Positions 42,665 to 53,968 of a DNA stretch of 64,000 nucleotides are shown here, in pieces; the first letter of the stretch is position 1; the number at the start of each line of letters is the position of its first letter. The stretch spans positions 1-64,000 of the forward strand of contig JASANG010000513.1 in assembly GCA_030248215.1 (NCBI GenBank), in the 5' to 3' direction. Under the pieces are notes generated by a model. That model ran no database searches. It saw only the letters and a program-made list of their open reading frames with translations, and was not told the DNA's origin. Made by a program: the position numbers and the translations under genes. This DNA comes from Enoplolaimus lenunculus. Its lineage: Eukaryota; Nematoda; Enoplea; Enoplida; Thoracostomopsidae.

Positions 42665-43439
42665 GCATACGACTAATTTGTAGCTATCAAAGTATCTGCC
42701 GTAAGATGTGCCTCCGATTCCGGCAGAAAATCGACTTCCGGCTGTTGCAGGAGGTACCGGAATTTTCTGTGGTGAAATTTGGCGCATTTCGCTGTAAACT
42801 TTTCACAAATTTGAGGAAAAAAATTGCCGAGATTTCGTAAAAAACAAGCATTAGCAAAACGATGTAACAACACAGTACTGGTATTTGCTAAAATTAACAA
42901 ATTAAAAATATAAATTATCTAATTTAGACTCACTTCTGGCTCCGGCTGGTTTCGTTGACCTCCGACTCCGAAGTAGAAAAATTTCGTAAAAAAATCAGCG
43001 TAATAACCGGCAGATTTATCAAAACCTTGTAGATTAAATATTTTTGCTAAAAATAGTAAATTGAACATAGTAAGTACCTAATTTCGCGTTACCACCTACT
43101 GCGCCTCATTCTGTTGACCATTAGGAAGGTGTAGCCTGATATCATATTCTAGTAAAAATTGGAGTCTGTTTTTACAGAAGAACTACCAGAAATTACGTTT
43201 GCTTTTATACTCAAAATTCGAGATGAAATAAAATAAAAGTAACGATCCGAAATCTAATTGTTCCAGGACAGTAAGCATAGGAGTCCGGGCCCGCAGCCAA
43301 GAGCAGTGGAGCAGGGGGCCTGAAGCCCCCTGGAAAAATTTTGGTTCATTATAAAATTTTCAACCCTGCTTTTAACAATTAAAACCCTTGTGTACCCTTC
43401 CTGACAAATTTTAACTTCCTTAGCAAGGTGAGCCGACAC

Positions 43440-43890
43440 GGTCTAAAAGACTTCATTAGAAATTTAAAGTGTTCCAATAGTGAATATATACAATGGTAGA
43501 TTTGTGGCAGTAGCTCCCACAGAACCCAAATATAAAATTTTTATATTTGAGAAGATTGTTACCATGTGGGGGAAGTAAAAAAGTGCCTTTACGTCAAGGA
43601 GCAGCTTTAACCAAATGTATGAAGTGTTATATCGCTTAATTTTTGAAATCGTTTTAATTTCTGATGTTAAAACAATTAAAGGACTTCGTTGTTTGCTGTT
43701 AAAATTTTGGCCAAAATTTGGAATCTTAAATATAAATGTTAACAGTTTTGTACTTTTAATTTAGATTTTTGGCGCGAATTAGAACCGATTCCATTACTTG
43801 AAGAGCGAAGTTTGATCTATGTTTATGTTTTTCCGTCTGTATACATTCTACTACTGTTTAAAGTCTTAAATTAAGATCCGCAATTTCGGA
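43440..43890. other. No gene recognised
   Basis: AT-rich stretch after a MITE-derived block (43275-43440). No splice-bounded frame stands out. Confidence 0.4.
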
Positions 43891-43894
43891 ATAC

Positions 43895-44806
43895 TGTCCG
43901 CACGGTCCCAACTATTCCCGCTTTCCGAACTCTTCACACTGTGCCATCCCAACTGTCTCCATTGTCACGACAGTTCTCACCATTCCTATTGTCTTAACTG
44001 TCCTCACTGTCCCAACTGTTGCTACTGTTCAAACTGTACCCGCTATGTCCATGACTGTCTTCTCTGTCGCCCCAGACACACACACAAATTTTCTTATAGT
44101 CAAGAAACATTTTCTTAAATTAAAGACCATTATGTCTTAATCTGGACTCCAAACATATATCTTAAAAGTAAAGACACCAGTTTCTGAAATGTTTTAGAAA
44201 TCTGTGTCTGAATTTGTCGCCCATGTATAGAACAGGGCCGGTTCGTTTCCCGGCGGCGCCGTAATAGAGTCAGTTGGGCTTAGGTTTGGGCTTAGAAATA
44301 TGCTTATACTGCTGTTCCTGCACTGTTCTATACATTGACCGAAATTTTTAACACTTAATAAATGTCATAAATATATAAGACAAATATGCCGGAAATAAAA
44401 GACTTGTTTTGCTGATTTTCGAAACATATGTGCCGTAAAAACATTTGCCAGGGAAGCCGCCTTCAAAATTGTGAAAATCTTAAACTGACTCTATTACAAC
44501 TTCTCCGGAAAACGATAGGGTCCTTTTCTATACATTGGCCGAAATTTCTTTCTTATAAATTGGTAATAGCGATTTTTCGAATATAAGACATTTATGTGTT
44601 AACAACTTCACACACTAGTTTCATAGTAATTTATATATTTAGGCTATTAATGTCTGAAATACAAGACATTTCTCTTGAAAAGTTGAGAAAATATGAGTCT
44701 TGAAATTTTAAGACGTATTATTTTGTGTGATGATCCATCTGTCCCTACTGTGAGCATTATACCAACTGTCCCCACTGCCTCACTGTCCCGCTGTCCCATT
44801 CTACTG
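43895..44806 (+). repeat. CTGTCCC minisatellite interrupted by a 670-bp insertion
   Basis: 43895-44062 and 44736-44806 are degenerate ~10-bp units (CCAACTGTCCCCACTGTCCC and similar). Between them sits a family H repeat (44066-44735) bounded by CACACAAAT / ATTTTGTGTG, which itself contains a GGCCCATGTATAGAAC-type element (about 44220-44345). Confidence 0.65.
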
Positions 44807-45125
44807 TACGAACTTCGCTGTGAACGGAGCTGGAGGTGAGGAGAAATTATATATAAGTAGTCAAAATGATGTTTAATTTGATAATTTTAGCAACTTAAAT
44901 TTTTGGTTTTACGCATATTTTTTACGAAATATATGCACTTTTTTCCTCTAAATTGATAATAAAAGTTAAAACAAAACGGACCATAGTAAATTTTGTCAAA
45001 CTGCAAAATTCCGCTGTACTGCACCCAGCGCTTCATGAAGTCAAAAACGTGATCTTTTCCGTTATCCAGCTAGCCGGTGTGTACCCAAAATGGATTGTTG
45101 TTAATATCTAAAATAAGCAACAACA

Positions 45126-45188
45126 ATGGTTCAAATAAATAATAAAGACGTCTACGCGTGTGCTTTGATTTGTGCATTTATCTTTCTA
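45126..45188 (+). pseudogene. Orphan first exon of a third PMP3/UPF0057 copy
   Basis: Reads MVQINNKDVYACALICAFIF plus L, aligning residue for residue with exon 1 of copies A and B. The first ~70 bases after it (ATATTGTTTTATAAGGCTG, CATCCGTGATGG) match the start of the copy A intron, so this is a partial duplication of copy A. The donor is GCAAGT instead of GTAAGT, a rare but usable GC-AG type. I searched by eye to about 48 kb and found no second exon with the CxC loop or IPAVIHALY. Either it is a truncated duplicate or exon 2 has diverged beyond recognition. Confidence 0.65.
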
Positions 45189-45329
45189 GCAAGTCACGGC
45201 CCAAGTCACTAATATTGTTTTATAAGGCTGTATCCGACATCCGTGATGGAATTCACAATCCGGTCGACCACAGGTTTTTGTCTTGCTCACTATCTTTCAG
45301 CCAGCGTTTTTCTAAAAACTGGCAGAATC

Positions 45330-46990
45330 TGAAATCCCAATGTTGACGTGAAATGCCCAAGGGAGGTCTGTGTGTTGTCCGGTATTTTCCAGCCGGCATT
45401 TGTTTAAAAATGGTTGGAAATTCAAATCCAAATTTTGGCGTAAAATGATATTTGGAGCTCATGAGAAGTTTAAATATGCGAAACATTTTGTAATGCAACC
45501 ATTTCCTACCAAACGCCGGCTGATGGCATAACGGAATAGACCCAAAAATGAGAATGGTATACAAGAACACAACCTTTAACCTAAGCATATTCTAAAGCGT
45601 AAAGCCTCAGCATTGATAGTTTGAAATTATTCCGTTATTTGAACACATCGAAACATAACATGAGCCCGACACTCAATCATTCGAATCTTTTTTCTGCACA
45701 AATCCGACGACAATCGGATGTCAAAAAACGTTTAAGTAGTATAAACCCCCCTAAGGACCCACGTAATGGCTGTCCCAGGAAGTTAATTTTCCTACTATAT
45801 TATTGATTATTTGTCGACGCTAAAGTATAATCTTAACCATGTTTATTCTTAATCGTTTCTGTAAATTCTTTACCGGTGTTTAGCTGTAGAGACAGTCTCA
45901 ATTTCATCACAGGAGTTGCCAAATCGTGGCCAGTCTGCAAGCCCGTTGTAGCCAGCTTTAAATTTTTTAGTCATACCAATACTAAGAAGAATGTATATTT
46001 GGTTTACTTTGAAATATGCATCTAGTTTATCGGTCGCTTCGCTCACGAAATTTCCGCGCTATTTCTGGTATTAATTGTCAGTCAGGTAGGATCCGGGACA
46101 TCAGACCTTTAACTATGCAGCTGGAAAAGCGGGCTAGAGCGGGGATCGAACTCTCAGCCTATAGATCCTTAAGCGAGCACTCTATCACTGCGCCACGGAG
46201 CCCGCCTCTCCAACTGCGTTTTTCGTCTACTATATGTGTCGACCGTACACCACAATGTGCATTGCATTTATTGCATATGCACCAAGACAAGCATGTCTCA
46301 CTTGCTTACATTAATGATACTAATTGTGCCCATGTCGTAAGCTGGACATTTCAATACAGGGAACTGGGACCTCGCTGAACCACAAAAGGATGTTGACGTG
46401 GAATTAACAGGGGAACTAATGTGAAGCTCAAATATGCAAAAAATTGGAAATGCAATCATTTTTGTGCGAACGCCTGCGGTACGGATATGGGCAACATCCA
46501 AAAGTGAAAATATTACTCTTTTAGGAAAGCAAACTTTAACCTAAGTATTTTGGTTGATTTAAATCTGAGCTTTAGCATTGACTTGACATAAAATACAGAA
46601 TTAATTCATCATAAACCCTACATCAAATCGTCACGATTTTTTTCGTCTGCAAGTCCGACCTCGGTCGGATGTCAAAAAACGATTAAGTAGTTATAACCCC
46701 GCCATGGGACCTCGCGTAGAGGCTGTCCCAGGAAGTGAAGTAACACGACATATTTTTGATTATATATAGCCACTAAAATATAAGCTACACCATGTTTATT
46801 CTTGAAAGTTATTTTAACGATATCTGTTTTTAGTTTTGTTGCAGCAGTTCGTACAGTGTTAATTTCAAAACGGGTCTTCCAAAAGTAGCCATCCTGGGTT
46901 GGTATGACCATCAGTATGTTTTAAAAGTTTTCCGAAATTTTTGATCAGACAAATACAAAGAATAATCTGGCGTTTGAGTTAAATTTGAAA
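45330..46990 (+). repeat. Diverged direct duplication, ~600 bp units
   Basis: 45330-46020 and about 46370-46990 share order: CAACCTTTAACCTAAGCAT / CAAACTTTAACCTAAGTAT, TCGGATGTCAAAAAACG, GGCTGTCCCAGGAAGT, CCATGTTTATTCTTAA, GGTATTG... The copies differ at perhaps one site in four. No conserved reading frame is evident across both. Confidence 0.55.
46129..46205 (-). repeat. tRNA-like sequence (pseudo-tRNA or SINE head)
   Basis: The minus strand starts GCGGGCTCCGTGGCGCAGTG and ends AGCCCGC, giving a perfect 7-bp acceptor-like pairing, with A-box (TGGCGCAGTGATAGAG) and B-box (GAGTTCGATCC) blocks 35 bases apart. The anticodon and T stems do not pair well, so I do not call a functional tRNA. Confidence 0.5.
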
Positions 46991-46999
46991 CATACAGTA

Positions 47000-48280
47000 C
47001 AGTTTAGTATATAGCACTGGAACATCGATAAAACCGCAAAAGTCCTTTGAAGACCACGTGGAGAGCCAGTTAATCATACGGGGGACGGTGGCTTGCGTCG
47101 CGAGGTGTGATTTTGACTCTGCGTCGTAAACTATCAGTACTGAAATTTCGCCTTGGAATAACCATTGCTAAATGGCCTGAAGTTTTCTTTGGGGGGTCAG
47201 GAAACCCCAGGCACGGCTATGTTACAGCTTATGTTGAAATATTTAACAGGACCATTCTCACAAACTTTAAATAAAATATTTGAAGCAGCTGGTGAAATTT
47301 TTGCAATAATAGTCAATTTCTAATCACACATCTCAGGTAGTTGTGTACCTTCCGCTTGGGGTGGCAATATATTTTTGAAACGGCCGAACTGGAGGCCGTC
47401 TCTTTTAAAACCAATTTGTTCTCGGTTACCTATTTCAGAATTTTTGATATTTTTGAAACCTCTAATATCCGGTCAGCCGGCATTTCTTCTTGTGTTTAGA
47501 ACAACTATCAAGAATTTGAAATGTCTTCTACGTATATCATTAATATTTGGAACTTATATTTTAACTCTGAGAAAATGCTCTCTGTTGTTGATGCCTAGGA
47601 CCCCCGGTTTTTTACAATGCTAATGTTGACTTTCCTGTACAAATCGGCATTGACGGTTTGCATATCTTTGCTATACATAAACATTACCCTATCATTATAG
47701 TTCCGGTATTGTATCTTCCCGATTTTATAGATTTATGCACGTTATACTTAAGGAATGTCATATAATTTTGGTAAAGGAACAACAGCGTGACGTAATGGCT
47801 CAGTTTTAGTTAGCAGATTGGCTGTCACGTAGATATGCTGTGTTCAACTCCTCCTTGGGAAATTTTAAAGGTTTGCCTAGTGGAAATTTATTGCCACGAT
47901 TTAGGTTTATTTGCATCAAACGCTATAAAGGTCCAACTAGCCTCACGGTACTTTTTGATTTTCTGGCCGAACTAACAAATTAGACGTTTTTACAACCTTA
48001 AAATTACTAAAATTTTAGGATTTCCAATTTTCCAACAAAAATTTTCAAATAAGAAGTTTTCCTTCCAAATGTTATAGATGTATGCCTAAAATTTCGGTTT
48101 GTTTTCCTTTTCAATCTACTGGCTATGCAGGCATGCCTGACAACAAGTTGCTGCATTCGAAGTGTAGCATATCTTTCATATTTTTAGTTGTTAAATTTTG
48201 GTCAAGCCTATAACGGTATGCATATATATATACCGTACGCATGGCATGTTCACTTTTTAGCACTAGTTTCAATGTAATAG
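47000..48280. other. Intergenic stretch with a tRNA-like block and a low-copy repeat
   Basis: 47340-47600 is homologous to 62450-62745 (shared GGAGGCCGTCTC / TGGAACTTATA blocks). About 47790-47860 has TGGCTCAGTTTTAGTTAGC and GTGTTCAACTCC spaced like A and B boxes, suggesting another tRNA-derived copy. No gene called. Confidence 0.4.
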
Positions 48281-48283
48281 AAG

Positions 48284-48730
48284 TAGAAAGTTTATCACAA
48301 TGATCCCAAAAAAGTCGTTAACCTTAAACCTTCGTTTAGCTTATTAAATGCATTGGTTCTGAGCTTACGCCTTTATTTAGCAAGCCCAATTTTATTTTCC
48401 GACCTTGAGATAGGGCCTGTTCGCTTTGCTTGGTATTGTATATTATTAAACCTCTTTCAAGCAAGACATGTTTATCCCGTCTCGCTGACCCTTTTAGAAG
48501 CTGCTTGTTATGATAATTTTGCTTTCGTCCGGCGATGTAAGGTAATTAGCCGATGTACGGTGACGGCCAACGACGATAGTGCCACACGACAAGTGTACTG
48601 CGCCATTTTCATAGTACGGATTGCGTCGATATGTCCTCCCTACCCAAACCAAAAATTTGGCTGGTTATATTCATTCGTGTCACCGCAGTATACTATTTAT
48701 ATTATAACACGAAAGAACAGCATACTGTAG
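48284..48730 (+). CDS. Unassigned 148-codon open frame
   Basis: One of the longest non-repetitive frames. It includes SLRLYLASPILFSDLEIGPV, RFAWYCILLNLFQARHVYPV and AACYDNFAFVRRCK; a GTAATT donor-like site follows the last. Its last few codons run into a TA-type MITE, so only the first ~85 codons could be a host exon. No family recognised. At this base composition one frame of this length is about what chance gives in 64 kb. Confidence 0.25.
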
Positions 48731-49123
48731 TGACCCGAATACGAGGGGGGCTATTTATTTGGCCTCTCCAGAGTCTACCCCTCCCCCTGTTATTCAGTTA
48801 CGGGCTGTTATTTATTTTTACCTGTCCCCTCCGCCACTCTTAGTTACTGATATATCAGGTATATCAACTATACGTTGAATTAAACGTTTATCTTGTATCA
48901 AAAGCTTGAGTGATAACACAAGGTTATACTTATGAATGTACTTTGATAACTAAAGTATATGCTTTAAGGTCTCAAACTCAACTTTATTTGGTCCTGGAGT
49001 CATTTATGCGCTACAATTCTCTATCCACTTACGGACTCTTATTAGGAATACGGACCCTTATTCATTGGGACTCAAATTTTGGGATCCCCTCTTATTACCC
49101 CACTCTTATTCGGGTCACTACAG
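48725..49123. mobile_element. TA-type MITE, complete, opposite orientation
   Basis: CTGTAGTGACCCGAATACG to ATTCGGGTCACTACAG with TA on both sides. Best-preserved TIRs of the family in the window. Confidence 0.85.
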
Positions 49124-49737
49124 TAGTCGCAACTAGCAAGTCACAACCATCCCAAATTGAGATGCAGGATTTTTCCCGGAGATTGCAATAATTTCGATAT
49201 AAAATATTTTTTATATTTTTAGATATATGTCTAATCCGTAGTAAGTTTGTTTTGGGACCAAATTTGTCTGTTTTAATTATGGCCATCTTCTGAATTGAAG
49301 CTCAAAAAAATTTTCAACATAAATAGCGAATTGCGGTTAAAATTATCATAAAATCAACACTATTCTAACAACCAAGTTTTGAATTCTCTCCTCCAGTTTC
49401 GATATTTTCACCTTCGGTTTCCACTCTGTTCCAAATGAAAGAAATATACTATTATATACGCTACGGCTGGCTGAATCTTGCGTAAGTAGGCGGCGGATAG
49501 TATAAGGCTTAAGTTAACAGACAAAGTACTGTTAAAAGCACTTTGTCCTAAAATAAAATGGGCCATAAAGTGTAACATTTTACTACATATTTGTAACGTC
49601 CCAGATTTTTGGGCAGTTTTTTTACCTTCTCGCCCCACTGTACAAAATAGAAGAGACAAAAATTTTTTGCATCAGTTATGTTTTGCCACTAAAAGTAAGA
49701 CTACTTTACGACTTGATATTGAACATGAAATAGTTTA

Positions 49738-50000
49738 ACCCTTTCTCACATGAATATTTTCTATTTCCCCTGAGACCTACTTTTATGCTAGGATTCGAAC
49801 TCCAGTGACTGGAGTGGGAGGCGTATACCATAACCACTCAGCTATAGGAGCTTGACGCTCGAGCCCGAGGGGGCTCTCACGTCTTGTTGTGATTAAGTAC
49901 TATGTATACGTGTTGCAATTGTTCAACACTGTGCGATATATATTACTTAACGTATAAACACTGCGCTGAGTTGCCTTTAGGCAACTCAATGTGAAAACGT
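49738..50000 (-). repeat. tRNA-derived SINE-like repeat
   Basis: TTTCTCACATGAATATTTTC, then a minus-strand tRNA-like head (TATAGCTGAGTGGTTATGG ... CTGGAGTTCGAATCC), then CTCTCACGTCTTG. Same organisation as 33936 but a diverged tail. Confidence 0.65.
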
Positions 50001-50004
50001 GTTA

Positions 50005-50700
50005 AGTACCGAACCGAAACCCAAAAATGCCCTAAAATGTTTTATTCAACTGTACAACAGAAACGCTTGCAAAAAAAGTTTTAATACTCAACCGAAACAT
50101 GAAAAAGCTCGGAAAAGTTTTACAAAACCAAAGCAAGGCAACACCCAGAAAAAATAACCGATCCGAATCACGGTAAAGCTCGAAAAAAGTTTCATCGAAA
50201 CGAACCGCACAAAAACCAGCGATTCCGAAAAACCGACGGTAACTCGTTTCAGGACGCGCAAAACCAAAACGTTCAACTGTTTTTATTCATAAACAGAATA
50301 AGATTGGACAAGAGTTTTATACAGGTCCGTAGCTCAGCAGGATTGTACAAGCCTTAGCCATTCCAATAATTTGTGCCTTTAAATTGTACCTTTTCCTCTG
50401 TGGGTCTTTGTAATTCCAGATCTATATACGTCTAGTGTCTGTACGTTTTAGAACCGTTTTAAATCTCTTGTTTACTAGAAAGTTACAGCCCTGAGACAGA
50501 ACATCAATTATAGCGATATATTTTGTAAACCCTAATAAATATTACGAGAACATGATAGTTGTGCCCAAAAAATAACAAAAGCGCACTTAGAAACTCACAG
50601 AACTATGTCAGAAAAGAGCCGAAATTTCGCACGGGGAGTCCTTGATTCTCATCGGCTACAGGACGAGTGTCGCATGAAATTTTTAATCATATTTAGTGTA
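50005..50700. other. 3' flank of the PDF-type gene
   Basis: AT-rich; no separate gene. The antisense frame at 50088-50276 is unassigned. On the minus strand AATAAA overlaps the PDF stop codon itself; other signals are not obvious. Confidence 0.4.
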
Positions 50701-50707
50701 ACTTTTT

Positions 50708-51481
50708 TTATTTTCGTCTTCTGCCTTTATCGAGCAAATTGCCAAAATCAGCAAAGTTATTCAATCCGTTTATCAGTTCTGCGTTGCGTTTGAGAACATC
50801 AAATCCTGAGCCACCAGGTTCATTAAACGCGTATTTTAATTGGCCCATGCCCGGTGCTTGCTGAAATGGCAAAACAAAATTTAAATTTTGCTTTAATTGT
50901 TTTACTATAGTATTTACGAGTTTTTTTTTTTTAATTTAATATTTTAAGTATTTTAAACTGATGCGAAAATCGCTAGTTCACGGATCCTGCACGCAAAATA
51001 AAATTGTCTGGCATTTAAAGAAAGATCATCTGAACATTGAGACATTTGTGTCTTTGCCAAACCACCCGACATTTATAAGATATCTTGAATTCCAGAATTT
51101 AAATACCATAATTTTTCAGAAATATAGAACTGAAATCTTTGCCAACTCAAAGTTGCAAATTCAGCATTTTACTTTACAAACGTTTAAGACAAACAAATCT
51201 GAAATATAAGACGTAGTTTTGTTTAAAATTTCAAGATAAAGTTTTAGCAATCAAAGGTTTGAAGCCTCTCTGCTACATGGCTAACTTATTGTTGTTAAAG
51301 CTCAATAAATATACCTGAATACTGCATACCACAGTACAAAATAGCCTTAAATATAAGTTTTAACTAGACTTACTTGTTCAGTCATATCCAAATATGATTG
51401 ATCCGAGTTAGCTCTTGGATAACACACAACGCATGCAACTGTAGTTGCAATTACTAAATAAACAACAGAATGAGAGAACAT
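50708..51481 (-). CDS. PDF/PDH-type amidated neuropeptide precursor (two exons)
   Basis: Minus strand: exon 1 51481-51374, intron 51373-50861 (GTAAGT ... CATTTCAG), exon 2 50860-50708, phase 0; 86 residues. Exon 1 encodes a signal peptide (MFSHSVVYLVIATTVACVVC) then YPRANSDQSYLDMTEQ. Exon 2 gives a spacer, a dibasic KR site, then NAELINGLNNFADFGNLLDK, then GRRRK and stop. The G-RR tail predicts C-terminal amidation. N-x-ELIN-x-L is the conserved opening of pigment-dispersing factor peptides, and NAELINGL matches nematode PDF-1 as I remember it. PDF peptides signal through a class B GPCR, in circadian timing and locomotion. One mature peptide at the C-terminal end after a PAP-like spacer fits the family. 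A TTTTCCAG site lies nine bases before the ATG. The + strand 62-codon frame at 50605-50793 is its shadow. Alternative: another amidated peptide family. Confidence 0.85.
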
Positions 51482-51500
51482 TATGTTCAACTGGAAAATT
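51482..51500 (-). promoter_or_regulatory. 3' splice site next to the PDF start codon
   Basis: On the minus strand AAATTTTCCAG precedes the ATG by nine bases (TTGAACATA). Its closeness to the start fits a spliced-leader trans-splice acceptor, as in nematodes, or the end of a 5' UTR intron. Confidence 0.45.
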
Positions 51501-53010
51501 TAAAATTATCGATAACAATAGTTTACTAAAGTTAAATTAGTAAATATTTTCTAAATTTTAAAGCAATTATGACCTTTGAAGCTTATACTTTGCTGAAGTC
51601 AAATTCCATAGCTACGTTGATATTCCTTGCACGTTAAGTCAAAGAACAGACGCATATTGGAAAATATGAAACTAACCGTAAGGAGGCAGTACCGTTTTTC
51701 CGCGGTACTGCTGTAAAAGCTTACGCTGTACACATTGTTTTTTGCTTAGGCTTGCGCTTAGACTTAAAAATATTCTTAGGCTTAGGAATATATGCCTGTA
51801 TTGTTGTATATACTATGCGCCTCAATGGAATGCTGGACTAACTAACAATTACGTATACATGGGACATAATTACTGCTTCGACGAACAAGCAATAAAGCGG
51901 TTTAAAATAATATTTCTCAAACACACACGGCCGGAGCAGCCATCCATCATACCTCCCATTTGTGGGACCCACGCCTAAAGGGGACGCCACTCTAACGGTT
52001 GAAGCAAAAACTGCCGAAGTTTTGAAATTTGTCCGGGTATTCGCTCGCTTCGATGCGAGTTTTGATATTCCTCTATCTTGCCGTAAATCGTTTAATGGTT
52101 TCATACATTACACATGCCTTAAAATAACCACCAGGGTGCTAAAATGTTAACAAATTTTCTCGCTCTCTACACTCGCTGGCCCACATTTTTACTTAAAAAT
52201 AGGTTAAATATATTCACTTTGGGAAGTGTTGAAATATTACGTAGACTTGTCAGAACGATGACATCAGTAGGTACACGCTCAGGAGCGTAGCCAGGATTTC
52301 GCTTCGCGAGGATAGAACTTCATAAAAATATCTTTGCGACCGAACGGATCAAATAAAAAATGCTATCTCTTAAATAGCAGTGGACTTTAATTCTAAAACT
52401 TGTAAAAGTTGTTAGTATTTTCTTTATATCGTGTCAGTACTTCAACAGAATACTGATATATACCTCATGTATGCACCCTTTTATGTGTAAAGTATTGTTC
52501 GCGTGACACTATCGCAAGCTATGCTCTCATTAGTTTAGTCGATTTAAAAAATTTTGAAAAAACTTTGAAAAATATACCTGATGTAGAAAAGCATATAATT
52601 AGTTTAATTTTCGTCGGTTTTTTTGGCTCGTTAGAGGATATCTTAGTTTTTTCTAAAAATGTATACATCCTAAAGCACCCGTTGATATCGGACCATCCAG
52701 GACACAAGAAAATGGTGTGATCCACCAACTTTGTGACACGAGTGAAGCCAGAAATCGCGTTTAGATAGGATAACGTCAATTACTTATGGTTATGGTTTTG
52801 TTTTTGTCACCGCTCTTGGGTGGTGACTCTGTTTTCGCTAGCGGTAGTACTCAAACACGTGTTAAAGATGTCCTAGAACGACTTTTATTTAGAGATTGAT
52901 CATTAATAAATTCTTGACTATAAATTTCCTTATTGAATATATACTCTCATGCAAATAGTGTTTCTGTTAAATAGGGACCAAAAATATGAAAAGCTTTGAA
53001 AACTCGAATT
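51500..53010. other. Upstream of PDF; repeat debris and one unassigned frame
   Basis: TTAGGC-like patch at 51740-51790; MITE-type end AGGAGCGTAGCCAGGATTTCG at about 52271. An open + frame at about 52449-52721 without ATG (LKNFEKTLKNIPDVEKHI..., ending GHKKMV) is unassigned. Nothing else supported. Confidence 0.4.
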
Positions 53011-53129
53011 TCATACAGTAAAATTCGATTAATTGCTATTGCCAATTTATAAGACACAAAATTCTTTCTTTCAAGGAATAGTTGTCTTTTATTCAAGAAT
53101 TAATTTTTTGTATTTTATGTATTGACTTC

Positions 53130-53379
53130 GGTCTAATGACTTGTTAGCCCCTTCTCGCCTGCGCTACAGACTCTGAGTATTCGGTAGCTTTCAAGCTATT
53201 GACACAAGATAAATAAACGATTAATTCAACGGATAATTGCAGTACCGGATATATATCAGTAACGAAGGGCGGCGGAGAGTGGGTTAAAAATAAATAGCAG
53301 TTCGTAACCGACTAACAGGGGGTACCCTCTGCAGAGGCCAAATAAATATCAGTCCCCCCTCTTATTCGGGACACCACAG
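53130..53379. mobile_element. TA-type MITE, right half
   Basis: Collinear with the second half of 4532-4961, including ACGAAGGG(C)GGCGG and CAGTAACGAAG blocks, and ends CTTATTCGGGACACCACAG before TA. A further solo right end is at 55341-55386. Confidence 0.7.
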
Positions 53380-53596
53380 TAGGATACGAGCTTCCGTGCT
53401 TAAATCATGATCTCGCCGGGCACGCTGGCCAATTTCAGTCACAATACCCCAAAAAGGTGTGTGAAGAACGTTGGTCAAACTATATATCGCCATTCGAAAT
53501 TTTCACATATATTTGAAATACTTGCCACTGGCTGGTTAGAGGCGCAGACCGTAAGTACGCGGCCCCCGTGGCTTCTATTATGACCCGCCGTTGATG

Positions 53597-53860
53597 TCAT
53601 CCGTGACCTGTTCTATATATACGTAGCAGCAAAATCACATAAGAAAGAAACAACAAAAAACACAAACATAACTTTCTAATTTCAGCTTTGTACTGTCGCG
53701 GCCAATAGCTTAACACATTTTTATACGTTGGTATTTTAGCACAACGAAAATTCAATTTTCGTGCTAATTTGACGTAATTGAGCGTCGTTTTGTATACATT
53801 TAGAAACTCATCAATGTCACAAAGGAAGCGTGGCACACAAATGACCGTTATATATAACAT
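53597..53860 (-). CDS. Unassigned 87-residue frame, tail-anchored type
   Basis: Begins MLYITVICVPRFLCDIDEFL, continues with a basic middle (KLARKLNFRCAKIPTYKN) and ends with a hydrophobic helix (CLCFLLFLSYVILLLRIY). The product could be tail-anchored in a membrane. No family recognised. Repeat content is low here, but the upstream sequence is strongly AT-rich and no splice support exists. Candidate only. Confidence 0.25.
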   Translation of the reverse strand: MLYITVICVPRFLCDIDEFLNVYKTTLNYVKLARKLNFRCAKIPTYKNVLSYWPRQYKAEIRKLCLCFLLFLSYVILLLRIYRTGHG

Positions 53861-53968
53861 TTTGTTATTAATTTTACAAAAAATTTATTATATAAATAAA
53901 ATTAAAACTATTGACACAAACCAGTTTAACGTGTCTGGTTGCTTAAAATGCTAAATATCGGTGTGGTT

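Noticed and set aside
46016-46378. 120-codon + frame
   Set aside because: It runs across the antisense strand of the tRNA-like sequence at 46129-46205 and into a duplicated block.
50605-50793. 62-codon + frame with a signal-peptide-like stretch (MKFLIIFSVTFFIFVF)
   Set aside because: It lies antisense over PDF exon 2. The minus-strand reading has splice sites, a dibasic site, an amidation signal and family similarity.
52449-52721. Open + frame with a block vaguely like a reverse-transcriptase active-site region
   Set aside because: Only one short resemblance (DILVFSKN), with no neighbouring RT, protease or integrase motifs and no terminal repeats. Not enough to name an element.
53520-53570. 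GTTAGAGGCGCAGACCGTAAGT as a possible tRNA half or splice donor
   Set aside because: No B box or acceptor pairing follows and no open exon ends at the donor.
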